From the NCBI GenBank assembly GCA_041397305.1, contig JAWKWX010000005.1, positions 62,001 to 126,000 of the forward strand: 64,000 nucleotides of DNA. The letters run 5' to 3'. The stretch's first letter is position 1. Every line of letters starts with the position of its first letter. The translations under genes and the position numbers were made by a program. Positions 1 to 10,265 of the stretch are shown in pieces. This stretch comes from TMP-24 sp041397305 (lineage in GTDB: Bacteria; Pseudomonadota; Alphaproteobacteria; Rhodobacterales; Rhodobacteraceae). The notes under the pieces are model-generated. The model was not told the DNA's origin. It made no database searches and was given only the letters and a program-made list of their open reading frames with translations.

Positions 1-438
1 ATCGAGACGGCGCCTTCCTTCAGTCCGGACGGCAGCCAGATCGCCTTCGAAAGCGACCGGTCGGGGACGCAGCAGATCTATGTCATGCCGGTCTCGGGCG
101 GCGAGCCCACGCGGGTTTCGTCGGGCGAGGGGCGCTATTCGACGCCGGTCTGGTCGCCGCGGGGCGATCTGGTGGCCTTCACCAAGCAGAACGGCGGGCG
201 GTTCCATATCGGCGTCATGCGCACCGACGGGACGGAAGAGCGGCTTCTGACCGCTTCCTACCTCGACGAGGGGCCGACCTGGGCGCCGAATGGCCGCGTG
301 ATCATGTTCACCCGCGAAAGCCCGGGTGCGGCGGGATCGGCGCAGCTCTATTCGGTCGATATTTCGGGGCGCGCGCTGAGACAGGTGCCGACGGTCGGCG
401 CGGCCTCCGATCCGGCCTGGTCGCCCCTCATGCCCTAA
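1..438 (+). CDS. tolB: Tol-Pal system protein TolB, C-terminal fragment
   Basis: The window opens inside this gene, with frame 1 open from base 1, so only the last 145 residues are present. TolB is the periplasmic beta-propeller that links TolA/TolR to Pal. The fragment shows consecutive propeller repeats of the PSFSPDGSQIAF, PVWSPRGDLVAF, PTWAPNGRVIMF and DPAWSPLMP type, the WD40-like (PD40) signature of TolB. The stop is followed 82 bases later by pal, as is usual for tol operons. The start and the N-terminal domain lie outside the window. The order tolB-pal-cpoB makes the call secure. Confidence 0.95.
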   Translation: METAPSFSPDGSQIAFESDRSGTQQIYVMPVSGGEPTRVSSGEGRYSTPVWSPRGDLVAFTKQNGGRFHIGVMRTDGTEERLLTASYLDEGPTWAPNGRVIMFTRESPGAAGSAQLYSVDISGRALRQVPTVGAASDPAWSPLMP

Positions 439-520
439 GCGGCGGAAGGGGCGTTTCCAAGCGCGAAACGGGATGATAGATTGGCGATAACCTTCGGGCA
501 GACAAAAAAAGGCGGAGCAG

Positions 521-1048
521 ATGAACAAGATTACCCTGACGATCCTGATGGTCGGCGCGCTGGCGCTGGCGGCCTGTAACAATCCCCAGCGCGGCGCGGG
601 CATGGGCGGCGCCGGTGGCGCGGGCGGTGTCGGCGCGGGCGGCATCACCTCGGGCGCGCTCGGCGATCCGAACGATCCCAATTCGGTCGCCTATTTCAAC
701 CAGCGGATCGGCGACATGGTGCGTTTTGCGGTCGATCAGTCGACGCTGACGCCCGAGGCGCAGGCGACGCTGACCGCGCAGGCGCAATGGCTGAACAGCC
801 ACCCGGCCGCGACCGCGATCATCGAAGGCCATGCCGACGAACAGGGCACGCGCGAGTATAACCTGGCGCTTGGCGCCCGCCGCGCCAGCGCGGTGCAGCA
901 GTATCTGATCGCGCAGGGCGTTGCCGGCACCCGGCTGAAGACCGTGTCCTACGGCAAGGAACGGCCGCTGGCGGTCTGTTCGGAGGAAAGCTGCTTTGCC
1001 CAGAACCGCCGCGCCGTCACGGTGATCGGCGCGGGCGCGGGCGTCTGA
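521..1048 (+). CDS. pal: Peptidoglycan-associated lipoprotein Pal
   Basis: 175 aa outer-membrane lipoprotein that anchors the outer membrane to peptidoglycan and binds TolB. A signal peptide ends in a lipobox (LAAC, Cys19). A Gly/Ala-rich linker (about residues 26–48) follows, then an OmpA-like peptidoglycan-binding domain with the signatures FAVDQSTLTPEAQ, IEGHADEQGTREYN, LGARRA and NRRAV. The domain carries two cysteines near its end (VCSEESCF) as in other Pal proteins. It lies between tolB and cpoB. A GGCGGAG ribosome-binding site precedes the ATG. Confidence 0.97.
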   Translation: MNKITLTILMVGALALAACNNPQRGAGMGGAGGAGGVGAGGITSGALGDPNDPNSVAYFNQRIGDMVRFAVDQSTLTPEAQATLTAQAQWLNSHPAATAIIEGHADEQGTREYNLALGARRASAVQQYLIAQGVAGTRLKTVSYGKERPLAVCSEESCFAQNRRAVTVIGAGAGV

Positions 1049-1061
1049 GGCCATCGCGGCG

Positions 1062-1916
1062 ATGAAAGCCCTTCTTGCAAGATCGCTTCTGCTGGCGGCC
1101 GTCCTGACCGCCAGTGGAGTTATGGCGCAGGACAAGGCCGAAAGCCTTGCCCAGATGCGTGCCGAGTTGCAGACGCTTGCGGGCCAGTTGCAAAGCTTGC
1201 GGTCCGAGCTTGTCGCGGGCGGGCAGGCGGCCATTCAGGCTGCCGGTGGCCCCGGCGCGCTTGACCGGATGAATGCGATGGAGGCGGAGCTGTCGCGCCT
1301 GACGGCCGCGACCGAGCAATTGCAGATCCGGATCGAGAAGGTCGTGGCCGACGGCACCAACAGGGTGGGCGATCTGGAGTTCCGGATCTGCGAGCTGGAA
1401 GAAGGCTGCGATCCGGCAAACCTGCCGATCACGGCGTCGATCGGCGGCGAGGCCGCTGGCGCGGCGCCTGCGACCGGCGGGGCGGCGACATCGACGCCCA
1501 GCACCACGCCGGACGTACCCAAGGTCGAACTCGCGATGAACGAGCAGGCCGATTTCGACGCGGCCAAGGCCAAACTCGATGCGGGCGACTATCCCGGCGC
1601 CTCGCTGAGCTTTGCGCAGTTCGTGGCGAACTATCCCGGCGGGCCGCTGACCGGGGAGGCGCAGTTCCTGCAGGGCGAGGCGCTCGGCCATACCGGCGAT
1701 GCGGCCGGATCGGCACGGGCCTATCTGGCCGCTTTCTCGGGCGATCCGACCGGGCCGCGCGCGCCAGCTTCGCTTCTGCGGCTCGGGGCGGCGCTCGGGC
1801 TGCTTGGCCAGACGCAGGATGCCTGCGTGACGCTGAACGAAGTGCCTGCGCGTTTCCCCCAGGCACCGGAGGCCGGAGAGGCGCAGGCCACCATGCAGAA
1901 GCTTGGATGCCAGTGA
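1062..1916 (+). CDS. cpoB: Cell division coordinator CpoB (YbgF)
   Basis: 284 aa periplasmic protein that in characterised bacteria couples Tol-Pal to peptidoglycan synthesis during constriction. It has an N-terminal signal peptide cleaved around VMAQ, a coiled-coil stretch (about residues 25–60), an Ala/Gly/Thr/Pro-rich linker (about 125–150), and C-terminal TPR repeats (YPGASLSFAQFVANYPGG onwards) as in the YbgF family. It lies 13 bases after pal and its last 10 bases overlap tilS, so it is probably co-transcribed with both. Confidence 0.93.
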   Translation: MKALLARSLLLAAVLTASGVMAQDKAESLAQMRAELQTLAGQLQSLRSELVAGGQAAIQAAGGPGALDRMNAMEAELSRLTAATEQLQIRIEKVVADGTNRVGDLEFRICELEEGCDPANLPITASIGGEAAGAAPATGGAATSTPSTTPDVPKVELAMNEQADFDAAKAKLDAGDYPGASLSFAQFVANYPGGPLTGEAQFLQGEALGHTGDAAGSARAYLAAFSGDPTGPRAPASLLRLGAALGLLGQTQDACVTLNEVPARFPQAPEAGEAQATMQKLGCQ

Positions 1917-3163
1917 CGGATCAGACGGACCTCGCGACGCTCGTCCGGACCTTCTTCACGCCCAGCCCGCCCGCGCGGCTGGGCGTTGCCGTTTCCGGCG
2001 GCGGGGATTCGATGGCGCTTCTGCATCTTCTGAACGACTGGCGGCGCGAGGGCGGGCCGGATCTTTCGGTGGTGACGGTCGATCACGGGCTGCGGCCCGA
2101 GGCGGCGGCGGAGGCGGCCGGGGTGGCGGCGGCGGCCATGGCCCTTGGCCTGCCGCACCGGACGTTGCGCTGGGAGGCGGGGCACGAGGGCGGCAACCTG
2201 CCTGACCGGGCGCGGCGCGCCCGGTACGGTCTGATCGCCGGTTGGGCGAAGGCGGAAGGGATCGGGACGGTGGCGCTGGGCCATACTGCCGACGATCAGG
2301 CCGAGACGCTGCTGATGCGGCTGGCGCGCGGGTCGGGGGTGGACGGGCTTGCCGGCATGGCGGACAGGCGCGACCATCTGGGGCTGTGCTGGGCAAGGCC
2401 GCTTCTTGCGGCGCGGCGGTCGGCGCTGCGCGCCTTGCTGGCGGCGCGCGGGGTGGACTGGGTCGAGGATCCGACGAACGAGGATGCGATCTTTGACCGG
2501 GTGAAGGCGCGGGCGGCGCTTGGCGCGCTCGCGCCGCTGGGTGTCACCGTCGAGGGGCTGGTGGAGACGGCCGACCGGATGCGGATGGCGCGGAGGGCCC
2601 TGGCAGAGGCGGCGGTGGCGCTGGCCGGACGCGCGGCGCGCATCGAGGCGGGGGATGTGATCCTTGACCGGGAGGCGATCGCGGACGCGGCGGACGAATT
2701 GCGCTACCGGCTGATCGCCCGGGCCCTCATGCTGGTCTCGGGGGCGGATTATCGCCCGCGGTTCGAGGCGCTGAAAGCGGTCGTGACCAGGGCATTGGCC
2801 GGACAGCGGGCGACGCTGTCGGGCTGCATCATCCTGCCACGCAAGGGGGGGCTGCACATCACCCGCGAACTGGCGGCGGTGGCGGGCGTGACGGCGCGCC
2901 CGGGCGGGGTCTGGGACGGTCGCTGGCGCCTGAACGGCCCCGCGGAAGCGGGACAGGAGGTTCGCGCCCTGGGCGAGGCGGGGCTGTCGGGCTGCCCCGG
3001 CTGGCGGGCGACGGGCCGACCGCGCCCCGCGCTTCTGGCCTCGCCCGCGGTCTGGCACGGCTCGCGGCTGATCGCCGCGCCGCTGGCCGGACGGGCAGCA
3101 GGATGGGCGGCGGAGTGCCTTTATGATGCGATGAGTTACCGTCATGGCTTAATCGTGCATTGA
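1907..3163 (+). CDS. tilS: tRNA(Ile)-lysidine synthetase TilS
   Basis: 418 aa. TilS modifies C34 of tRNA-Ile(CAU) to lysidine using ATP and lysine, so the tRNA reads AUA. The N-type ATP-pyrophosphatase P-loop SGGGDS is at residues 30–35, followed by VDHGLRPEA and LGHTADDQAET, all diagnostic of TilS. The C-terminal part is less conserved but ends with the expected small domain. The ATG overlaps the end of cpoB. The frame is very G+C-rich with unbroken bias, and no frameshift is seen. Confidence 0.95.
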   Translation: MPVTDQTDLATLVRTFFTPSPPARLGVAVSGGGDSMALLHLLNDWRREGGPDLSVVTVDHGLRPEAAAEAAGVAAAAMALGLPHRTLRWEAGHEGGNLPDRARRARYGLIAGWAKAEGIGTVALGHTADDQAETLLMRLARGSGVDGLAGMADRRDHLGLCWARPLLAARRSALRALLAARGVDWVEDPTNEDAIFDRVKARAALGALAPLGVTVEGLVETADRMRMARRALAEAAVALAGRAARIEAGDVILDREAIADAADELRYRLIARALMLVSGADYRPRFEALKAVVTRALAGQRATLSGCIILPRKGGLHITRELAAVAGVTARPGGVWDGRWRLNGPAEAGQEVRALGEAGLSGCPGWRATGRPRPALLASPAVWHGSRLIAAPLAGRAAGWAAECLYDAMSYRHGLIVH

Positions 3164-3187
3164 ACCCGGCCCGCTAATCTCTATTTT
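3160..3187 (+). promoter_or_regulatory. Candidate sigma-70 promoter of ftsH
   Basis: TTGAAC (3160–3165) and TATTTT (3182–3187) are separated by 16 bases, just at and after the tilS stop, about 100 bases before the ftsH start. The spacing and A+T content fit a housekeeping promoter. No clear heat-shock sigma-32 element was recognised. Motif match only. Confidence 0.35.
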
Positions 3188-3220
3188 AGTCAGGAACTGC
3201 GCGGCGGCTTGGCGGGCAAG

Positions 3221-3260
3221 TCCGGTCAACCTTGGCCAACCCTGGCCAACCCCGGCCCCG
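3221..3260 (+). repeat. Four imperfect 10-bp tandem units in the ftsH leader
   Basis: Four consecutive 10-base units (tccggtcaac, cttggccaac, cctggccaac, cccggccccg) lie between the candidate promoter and the ftsH ribosome-binding site. The two central units differ at a single position. They contain nested TGGCCA palindromes. Function is unknown. Confidence 0.6.
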
Positions 3261-3286
3261 GCGCGAGAAGATAACTGGAGGCTTCC

Positions 3287-5203
<1,917 letters not shown>

Positions 5204-5220
5204 TCGGGGAGAGGCGGGCG

Positions 5221-5991
5221 ATGGCGGACTGGAATCCCGACGCCTATGCCCGTTTCCGTGACCTGCGGTTGCGTCCGGCGCTTGATCTGATCGACCGGGT
5301 GCCGGACCTGCCCGAAGGGCCGATCGTCGATCTTGGCTGCGGGGACGGGGCGGTCGGACCCGAACTGGTACGGCGCTGGCCGGGGCGCCGCATTCTGGGC
5401 GTCGATGCCTCGCCCGCAATGCTCGCCAAGGCGGCCGAGACTGGCGCTTATGCGCGCCTTGACAAGGCAGATGCGGGCGTCTGGGCGCCCGACATGCCGC
5501 CCGCGCTGATCTTTTCCAACGCCGCCCTGCACTGGCTGCCCGATCATGGCGCGCTTCTGCCCCGGCTTGCGGGGTTCCTTGCGCCGGGCGGCACGCTTGC
5601 CGTGCAGATGCCGCGCCAGTACGGCGCGCCGTCGCACAGGTTCCTCAGGGATTTCGCCGCCGACATGTTCCCTGGCCGCTTCGACCTGCAGGGCTGGCAG
5701 GCACCGGTCGCGCCGCCGGTCGACTATGCCCGGCTTCTGTCGCCCCTGGGCGAGGTGAATGTCTGGGAAACCGACTATGTGCAGCGCCTCGCGCCGTCGA
5801 AGGACGGCCATCCGGTACGCCGTTTCACCGAATCGACCGCGATGCGGCCCTTCCTTGAGAAGCTCCAGACGCATGAGGCCCGCGATTTCATCACGCGGTA
5901 CGAGGCCGCGCTTGCCTCTGCCTATCCGCCGGAGGAGGACGGTTCTGTCCTCTTCCCGTTCCGCCGCCTGTTCCTGATCCTCACGAGGTAA
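5221..5991 (+). CDS. SAM-dependent methyltransferase, trans-aconitate methyltransferase-like
   Basis: 256 aa soluble class I methyltransferase. The glycine-rich SAM motif VDLGCGDG is at residues 36–43, followed by the acidic motif LGVDASPAM and SNAALHWLPD, which matches the Tam (trans-aconitate 2-methyltransferase) family in order and length. The opening MADWNPDAYARF is also typical of that group. It begins 17 bases after ftsH and abuts the next gene with one intervening base. The substrate has not been shown, so the general name is kept. Confidence 0.8.
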   Translation: MADWNPDAYARFRDLRLRPALDLIDRVPDLPEGPIVDLGCGDGAVGPELVRRWPGRRILGVDASPAMLAKAAETGAYARLDKADAGVWAPDMPPALIFSNAALHWLPDHGALLPRLAGFLAPGGTLAVQMPRQYGAPSHRFLRDFAADMFPGRFDLQGWQAPVAPPVDYARLLSPLGEVNVWETDYVQRLAPSKDGHPVRRFTESTAMRPFLEKLQTHEARDFITRYEAALASAYPPEEDGSVLFPFRRLFLILTR

Positions 5992-5992
5992 T

Positions 5993-6598
5993 ATGCCCGC
6001 CCTGATCCCCACCGACCATGTCGGCACCATCACCTGGCTTGGCCGCATGGCGCACCGCGACCGCCCGGAACTGGAAAGCGTGGCGCTGAGCGAGATGGTC
6101 CTGACTTTCGCGGGCGAGGCCGGCGATTGTCACGCAGGGCTTACCCGCCCCTCGTGCAGCCGGGTGACAAGCCAGTATCCGGTTGGAACCGAGATCCGCA
6201 ACACCAGGCAATTGTCGCTGATCTGCGCCGAGGAGCTGGCGCTGATTGCCGGGGCTTTGGGGCTCGAGGCGATCGACCCGGCCTGGCTCGGCGCCTCGGT
6301 TGTCATCTCGGGCCTGCCGGATTTCAGCCATCTGCCGCCCTCGGCCCGGCTGCAGGCCGAAAGCGGCGCGACGATGGTCGTCGACATGCAGAACCGCCCC
6401 TGCCAGTTCCCGGCCCGCACCATAGAGGCCGCCCGGCCCGGTCATGGCAAGGCCTTCAAACCGGCGGCCGAAGGGCGGCGCGGCGTGACGGCCTGGGTCG
6501 AGTGCGAGGGCGTCCTGAAGCTCGGCGACCGGCTTCGCCTGCATATTCCCGACCAGCGCGCCTGGGCGCCGGGCCGTGCTGCGATGGCGGCCGGATAG
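5993..6598 (+). CDS. MOSC domain-containing protein
   Basis: 201 aa, one MOSC domain (the C-terminal domain of molybdenum cofactor sulfurases, also found alone). Visible features are GDCHAGLTRPS near residues 43–53, the VGTEIRNTRQLSL segment, and the conserved NRPC cysteine (about residue 133), which in this fold is the presumed sulfur-carrying or cofactor-binding residue. It is translationally close to the methyltransferase gene (1-base gap). Stand-alone MOSC proteins have been linked to molybdenum-cofactor or sulfur transfer; the role here is not evident from neighbours. Confidence 0.85.
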   Translation: MPALIPTDHVGTITWLGRMAHRDRPELESVALSEMVLTFAGEAGDCHAGLTRPSCSRVTSQYPVGTEIRNTRQLSLICAEELALIAGALGLEAIDPAWLGASVVISGLPDFSHLPPSARLQAESGATMVVDMQNRPCQFPARTIEAARPGHGKAFKPAAEGRRGVTAWVECEGVLKLGDRLRLHIPDQRAWAPGRAAMAAG

Positions 6599-6614
6599 AG
6601 AAACAGACACTTGG

Positions 6615-6644
6615 CGATTCCCGACTGGAAAATGTCGGAAATCG
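6615..6644 (+). promoter_or_regulatory. Strong hairpin in the fhs leader
   Basis: CGATT (6615–6619) pairs with AATCG (6640–6644) and CCGAC (6621–6625) with GTCGG (6634–6638). The only interruption is a C/A mismatch, and an 8-base loop closes it. It lies 16 bases after the MOSC stop and 90 bases before fhs. No T-run follows, so it is not a standard terminator. It could be part of a regulatory leader. Confidence 0.5.
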
Positions 6645-6733
6645 TCCGTATCCCATCGTGTGCCGCAGCTAGAACCGTCGGCAAAGGCCGGTGCCCAGGG
6701 ATGCGCCCGCCGCCGTGATCAGAGGAGAGATCC

Positions 6734-8410
6734 ATGGGTTTCAAGACCGACATCGAGATTGCGCGCGAGGCGCGGAAGAAGCCGATCATGGAGATCGGCG
6801 CCAAGCTTGGCATCCCGGCGGAGCATCTTCTGCCCTATGGCCATGACAAGGCCAAGGTCAGCCAGGCGTTCATCCGTTCTCTCGAAGGCAGGCAGGACGG
6901 CAAGCTTGTGCTCGTGACGGCGATCAACCCGACGCCCGCGGGCGAGGGCAAGACGACGACGACCGTGGGTCTTGGCGACGGGTTGAACCGGATCGGCAAG
7001 AAGGCGGTGATCTGCATCCGCGAGGCCTCGCTCGGGCCGAACTTCGGCATGAAGGGCGGTGCCGCGGGCGGCGGGATGGCGCAGGTGGTGCCGATGGAGG
7101 AGATGAACCTTCACTTCACCGGCGATTTCCACGCGATCACCAGCGCCCACAACCTGCTGAGCGCGATGATCGACAACCATATCTACTGGGGCAACGAACT
7201 GGAGATCGACGCCCGCCGGGTGAGCTGGCGGCGGGTGATGGACATGAACGACCGGGCGCTGCGCGATATCGTGGTGAACCTCGGCGGGGTGTCGAACGGC
7301 TTCCCGCGCCAGACCGGTTTCGACATCACCGTGGCCTCCGAGGTGATGGCGATCCTGTGCCTGTCGAAAGACCTTGAAGACCTGCAAAGGCGCCTGGGCG
7401 ACATTGTCATCGGCTATACCCGTGCCAAGAAGCCGATCTATTGCCGCGACGTGAAGGCCGACGGCGCGATGACGGTGCTTCTGAAGGATGCGATGCAGCC
7501 GAACCTGGTGCAGACGCTGGAGAACAACCCGGCCTTCGTCCATGGCGGCCCGTTTGCCAACATCGCCCATGGCTGCAACTCGGTCATCGCCACCAAGACC
7601 GCGCTGAAGCTCGGCGAATATGTGGTGACGGAAGCGGGCTTCGGGGCCGACCTCGGCGCCGAGAAATTCTTCGACATCAAATGCCGCAAGGCGGGGCTCA
7701 AGCCCTCGGCCGCGGTGATCGTCGCGACCGTGCGCGCGATGAAGATGAATGGCGGCGTCGCCAAGGCCGATCTGGGTGCGGAGAATGTGGACGCGGTCAG
7801 GAAAGGCTGCCCGAACCTCGGCCGCCATATCGCCAATGTGAAATCGTTCGGCGTGCCGGTCGTGGTGGCGATCAACCATTTCCATTCCGACACTGACGCG
7901 GAAGTGGCGGCGGTGAAGGCCTATGTCGCCGAACAGGGCGCCGAGGCGATCCTGTGCAAGCACTGGGCGCAAGGTTCGGCGGGCATCGAGGATCTGGCCA
8001 GGAAGGTCGTGAGCCTGGCCGAAGGCGGTTCGGCCAATTTCGCGCCGCTCTATCCCGACGAGATGCCGCTCTTCCAGAAGATCGAGACCATCGCCAAGCG
8101 CATCTATCACGCGGACGAGGTTCTGGCCGACAAGTCGATCCGCGACCAGCTGAAGGCCTGGGAAGAGGCGGGCTATGGCCATTTCCCGGTCTGCATGGCG
8201 AAGACCCAGTACAGTTTCACCACCGACCCGAACCGCCGTGGCGCGCCCACGGGCCATTCGGTGCCGGTGCGCGAAGTGCGTCTGTCGGCCGGCGCGGGCT
8301 TCATCGTCGTGATCTGCGGCGAGATCATGACCATGCCCGGCCTGCCCAAGGTGCCCTCGGCCGAGGTGATCCGGCTGAACGACGAAGGCAATGTCGAGGG
8401 GCTGTTCTGA
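6734..8410 (+). CDS. fhs: Formate–tetrahydrofolate ligase
   Basis: 558 aa. Catalyses ATP-dependent formylation of tetrahydrofolate to 10-formyl-THF. Evidence: ATP-binding loop TPTPAGEGKTTTTVGL-type segment beginning near residue 66 (as NPTPAGEGKT), the REASLGPNFGMKGGAAGGG block, and the C-terminal GEIMTMPGLPKVPSA signature, all highly conserved in FTHFS. Full length. AGAGGAGAG is a strong ribosome-binding site. folD follows after a terminator, so the two genes form a one-carbon pair supplying or oxidising formyl-THF. Confidence 0.98.
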   Translation: MGFKTDIEIAREARKKPIMEIGAKLGIPAEHLLPYGHDKAKVSQAFIRSLEGRQDGKLVLVTAINPTPAGEGKTTTTVGLGDGLNRIGKKAVICIREASLGPNFGMKGGAAGGGMAQVVPMEEMNLHFTGDFHAITSAHNLLSAMIDNHIYWGNELEIDARRVSWRRVMDMNDRALRDIVVNLGGVSNGFPRQTGFDITVASEVMAILCLSKDLEDLQRRLGDIVIGYTRAKKPIYCRDVKADGAMTVLLKDAMQPNLVQTLENNPAFVHGGPFANIAHGCNSVIATKTALKLGEYVVTEAGFGADLGAEKFFDIKCRKAGLKPSAAVIVATVRAMKMNGGVAKADLGAENVDAVRKGCPNLGRHIANVKSFGVPVVVAINHFHSDTDAEVAAVKAYVAEQGAEAILCKHWAQGSAGIEDLARKVVSLAEGGSANFAPLYPDEMPLFQKIETIAKRIYHADEVLADKSIRDQLKAWEEAGYGHFPVCMAKTQYSFTTDPNRRGAPTGHSVPVREVRLSAGAGFIVVICGEIMTMPGLPKVPSAEVIRLNDEGNVEGLF

Positions 8411-8434
8411 GCCTGTCCGACATGGAATAACCCG

Positions 8435-8463
8435 CAGGCGCCCTTCGGGGCGCCTGTTCTTTC
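8435..8463 (+). terminator. Rho-independent terminator after fhs
   Basis: CAGGCGCCC (8435–8443) and GGGCGCCTG (8448–8456) form a perfect 9-bp stem with a TTCG tetraloop, followed by TTCTTTCC. It ends 33 bases before folD and suggests that folD has partly separate transcription. Confidence 0.85.
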
Positions 8464-8495
8464 CCTAGGCCCCTGGACTGTGAAAAGAGGATGAG

Positions 8496-9386
8496 ATGAC
8501 GGCAAAGGTAATCGACGGCAAGGCTTTCGCGGCCAGGGTGCGCGGCCAGGTGGCGGACCATGTGGCGCGGCTGAAGGCCGAAAACGGGCTGACGCCCGGT
8601 CTGGCCGTGGTGCTGGTGGGCGAGGATCCGGCCAGCCAGGTCTATGTCTCGTCGAAAGGCAAGATGACCGTCGAAGTCGGCATGAACTCTTTCGAACATA
8701 AGCTGCCCGCCGACACGTCCGAGGCCGAACTGATCGCGCTGATCAAGTCGCTGAACGCCGACGCGAAGGTTCATGGCATTCTCGTGCAGTTGCCGCTGCC
8801 GTCCCATCTCAATTCCGACCTCGTGATCAACACGATCGACCCGGCCAAGGATGTGGACGGGTTTCACATTTCGAATGTCGGGCTTCTCGGCACCGGGCAG
8901 AAGTCGATGGTGCCCTGCACGCCCCTCGGGTGCCTGATGATGCTGCGCGACCATCACGGCTCTCTGGCCGGGATGAACGCGGTCGTCGTGGGCCGGTCGA
9001 ACATCGTCGGCAAGCCGATGGCGCAGCTGCTGCTTGGCGACAGCTGCACGGTGACGATTGCCCATTCGAAGACCAGGGATCTGGCGGCGGTCTGCCGGGG
9101 GGCGGATATCCTGGTGGCGGCGGTCGGGCGGCCCGAGATGATCACGGGCGACCATGTCAAACCCGGCGCCACGGTCATCGACGTGGGCATCAACCGGATC
9201 GAGCGTGACGGCAAGGCCAAGCTCGTGGGCGACGCCCATTACGACAGCTGCGCCGCCGTCGCGGGCGCCATCACGCCGGTGCCGGGCGGCGTCGGACCGA
9301 TGACCATCGCCTGCCTGCTGGCCAATACGCTCACCGCCGCCTGCCGGGCCAAAGGCCTGCCCGAACCGAAGGGGCTGACCGCGTGA
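8496..9386 (+). CDS. folD: Bifunctional methylene-THF dehydrogenase/methenyl-THF cyclohydrolase FolD
   Basis: 296 aa. Interconverts 5,10-methylene-, methenyl- and 10-formyl-THF with NADP. Visible family motifs are YVSSKGK at residues 50–56 (catalytic Tyr/Lys), VQLPLP at about 97–102, KDVDGFH, the NADP-binding VVGRSNIVGKP, and TPVPGGVGPMT near the end. Length is standard. The start follows AAGAGG. It is adjacent to fhs, and its product range links directly to that enzyme. Confidence 0.98.
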   Translation: MTAKVIDGKAFAARVRGQVADHVARLKAENGLTPGLAVVLVGEDPASQVYVSSKGKMTVEVGMNSFEHKLPADTSEAELIALIKSLNADAKVHGILVQLPLPSHLNSDLVINTIDPAKDVDGFHISNVGLLGTGQKSMVPCTPLGCLMMLRDHHGSLAGMNAVVVGRSNIVGKPMAQLLLGDSCTVTIAHSKTRDLAAVCRGADILVAAVGRPEMITGDHVKPGATVIDVGINRIERDGKAKLVGDAHYDSCAAVAGAITPVPGGVGPMTIACLLANTLTAACRAKGLPEPKGLTA

Positions 9387-9430
9387 GGATCAGAATGGTA
9401 GAGGTCGGACAATCCTGAAGGACACCGGAT

Positions 9431-9458
9431 CGCCTGCTGCGCGATTGCGCGTCAGGCG
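9431..9458. terminator. Hairpin between convergent folD and DUF1801 genes
   Basis: CGCCTG (9431–9436) and CAGGCG (9453–9458) form an outer stem and GCGC…GCGC an inner one. It spans the stop of the leftward DUF1801 gene and lies 45 bases after folD. It may terminate both directions. No clean T-run, so confidence is moderate. Confidence 0.45.
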
Positions 9459-9856
9459 CTGTCAGGCCTGACCAGCCATTCCAGGGCGCCGCGCCGTTTG
9501 ACGATGTTCTTGTAATCCCACTGGATCGTCCGCGCCTTGACGAGCCAGCGCGCAAGCGCGGCGCTGTCGATATCTTCGGCTCTTGCGAAGCACACGTCTG
9601 CCGCCTTGAACTTGCCTTCGGGCCTGAGCCCTTCCTCGCCGAAGGACTGGCCGCTCCAGAACAGGAGTTGGACCGCGCTTTTCCGCACCCAGTAGCCGAC
9701 GACCGGATTGCCCTTCAGGAACCAGACCGGCGCGCGATGCCAGATCCTTGGCTCCGCCTCTGGCAGGCCGACGGCAATTTCATGGGCGAGCCGGATGCAG
9801 ACCGGTTGCCATTCCGGTGACTGGGACTTGTTGTAGGCGCTGATCGCTTCGAGCAT
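9452..9856 (-). CDS. DUF1801 domain-containing protein
   Basis: 134 aa small soluble protein. The opening ISAYNKSQSPEWQPVCIRLAHEIAVGLPEAEPRIWHRAPVWFL and the GYWVRKSAVQLLFWSG core match the DUF1801 (YdhG/YdeI-like) fold, of unknown biochemical function. It is the last gene of a four-gene leftward operon (ArsR, SRPBCC, VOC, DUF1801). Such small-fold proteins are often grouped with SRPBCC and VOC genes under an ArsR repressor. No signal peptide or catalytic motif is seen. Confidence 0.75.
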   Translation of the reverse strand: MLEAISAYNKSQSPEWQPVCIRLAHEIAVGLPEAEPRIWHRAPVWFLKGNPVVGYWVRKSAVQLLFWSGQSFGEEGLRPEGKFKAADVCFARAEDIDSAALARWLVKARTIQWDYKNIVKRRGALEWLVRPDSA

Positions 9857-9863
9857 GGTGCAT

Positions 9864-10247
9864 CTATTCTCCGCCAGTGCCGATCAGGCAGAAGCCATGC
9901 CCGAACGGGTCGCTCATGAAGGCGACGGGCGCGCGGCCGGGCGGCTCGTGCCATGCCTCAAGCTTGCCGCCAGCCGCGACCGCCCGGTCGCGGGTGGCGC
10001 GGACGTCATCGACATGGAAATCGAGATGGACAGGCGTCCAGTGCCGATCGTAGCGACGCCCGACTGTCGCGCCGGCGAAGGGCAGGGACCCTTCCGCCCG
10101 CTCGGTCAGCAGGACTTTCTGGCCATCGGCTTCGATCAGCATCAGCCGGTCGTAGGGCCGTGCGACTTCGCGAAAGCCGAAAACCGCGCCGTAGAAGGCC
10201 AGGCCAACCGAGAGGTCCGGGACATCGAGCGAAAGGGCAATCTTCAT
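9864..10247 (-). CDS. VOC family (glyoxalase/bleomycin-resistance-like) protein
   Basis: 127 aa with two beta-alpha-beta-beta-beta modules. The first begins MKIALSLDVPDLSVGLAFYGAVFGF; the second contains HLDFHVDDVRATRDRAVAAGG and ends SDPFGHGFCLIG, the usual VOC metal-binding region. The substrate cannot be inferred. GAGGA precedes the ATG. Third gene of the ArsR operon, with an 18-base gap from the SRPBCC gene. Confidence 0.88.
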   Translation of the reverse strand: MKIALSLDVPDLSVGLAFYGAVFGFREVARPYDRLMLIEADGQKVLLTERAEGSLPFAGATVGRRYDRHWTPVHLDFHVDDVRATRDRAVAAGGKLEAWHEPPGRAPVAFMSDPFGHGFCLIGTGGE

Positions 10248-10265
10248 GGGATTCCTCGCCTTGGA

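Noticed and set aside
6599..6733. ZTP (pfl) riboswitch upstream of fhs
   Set aside because: A GACTGG stretch and a GCCGCC stretch are present, but the conserved paired core and the final CCGCCTGGGC-type pseudoknot are not. Only a general hairpin is reported.
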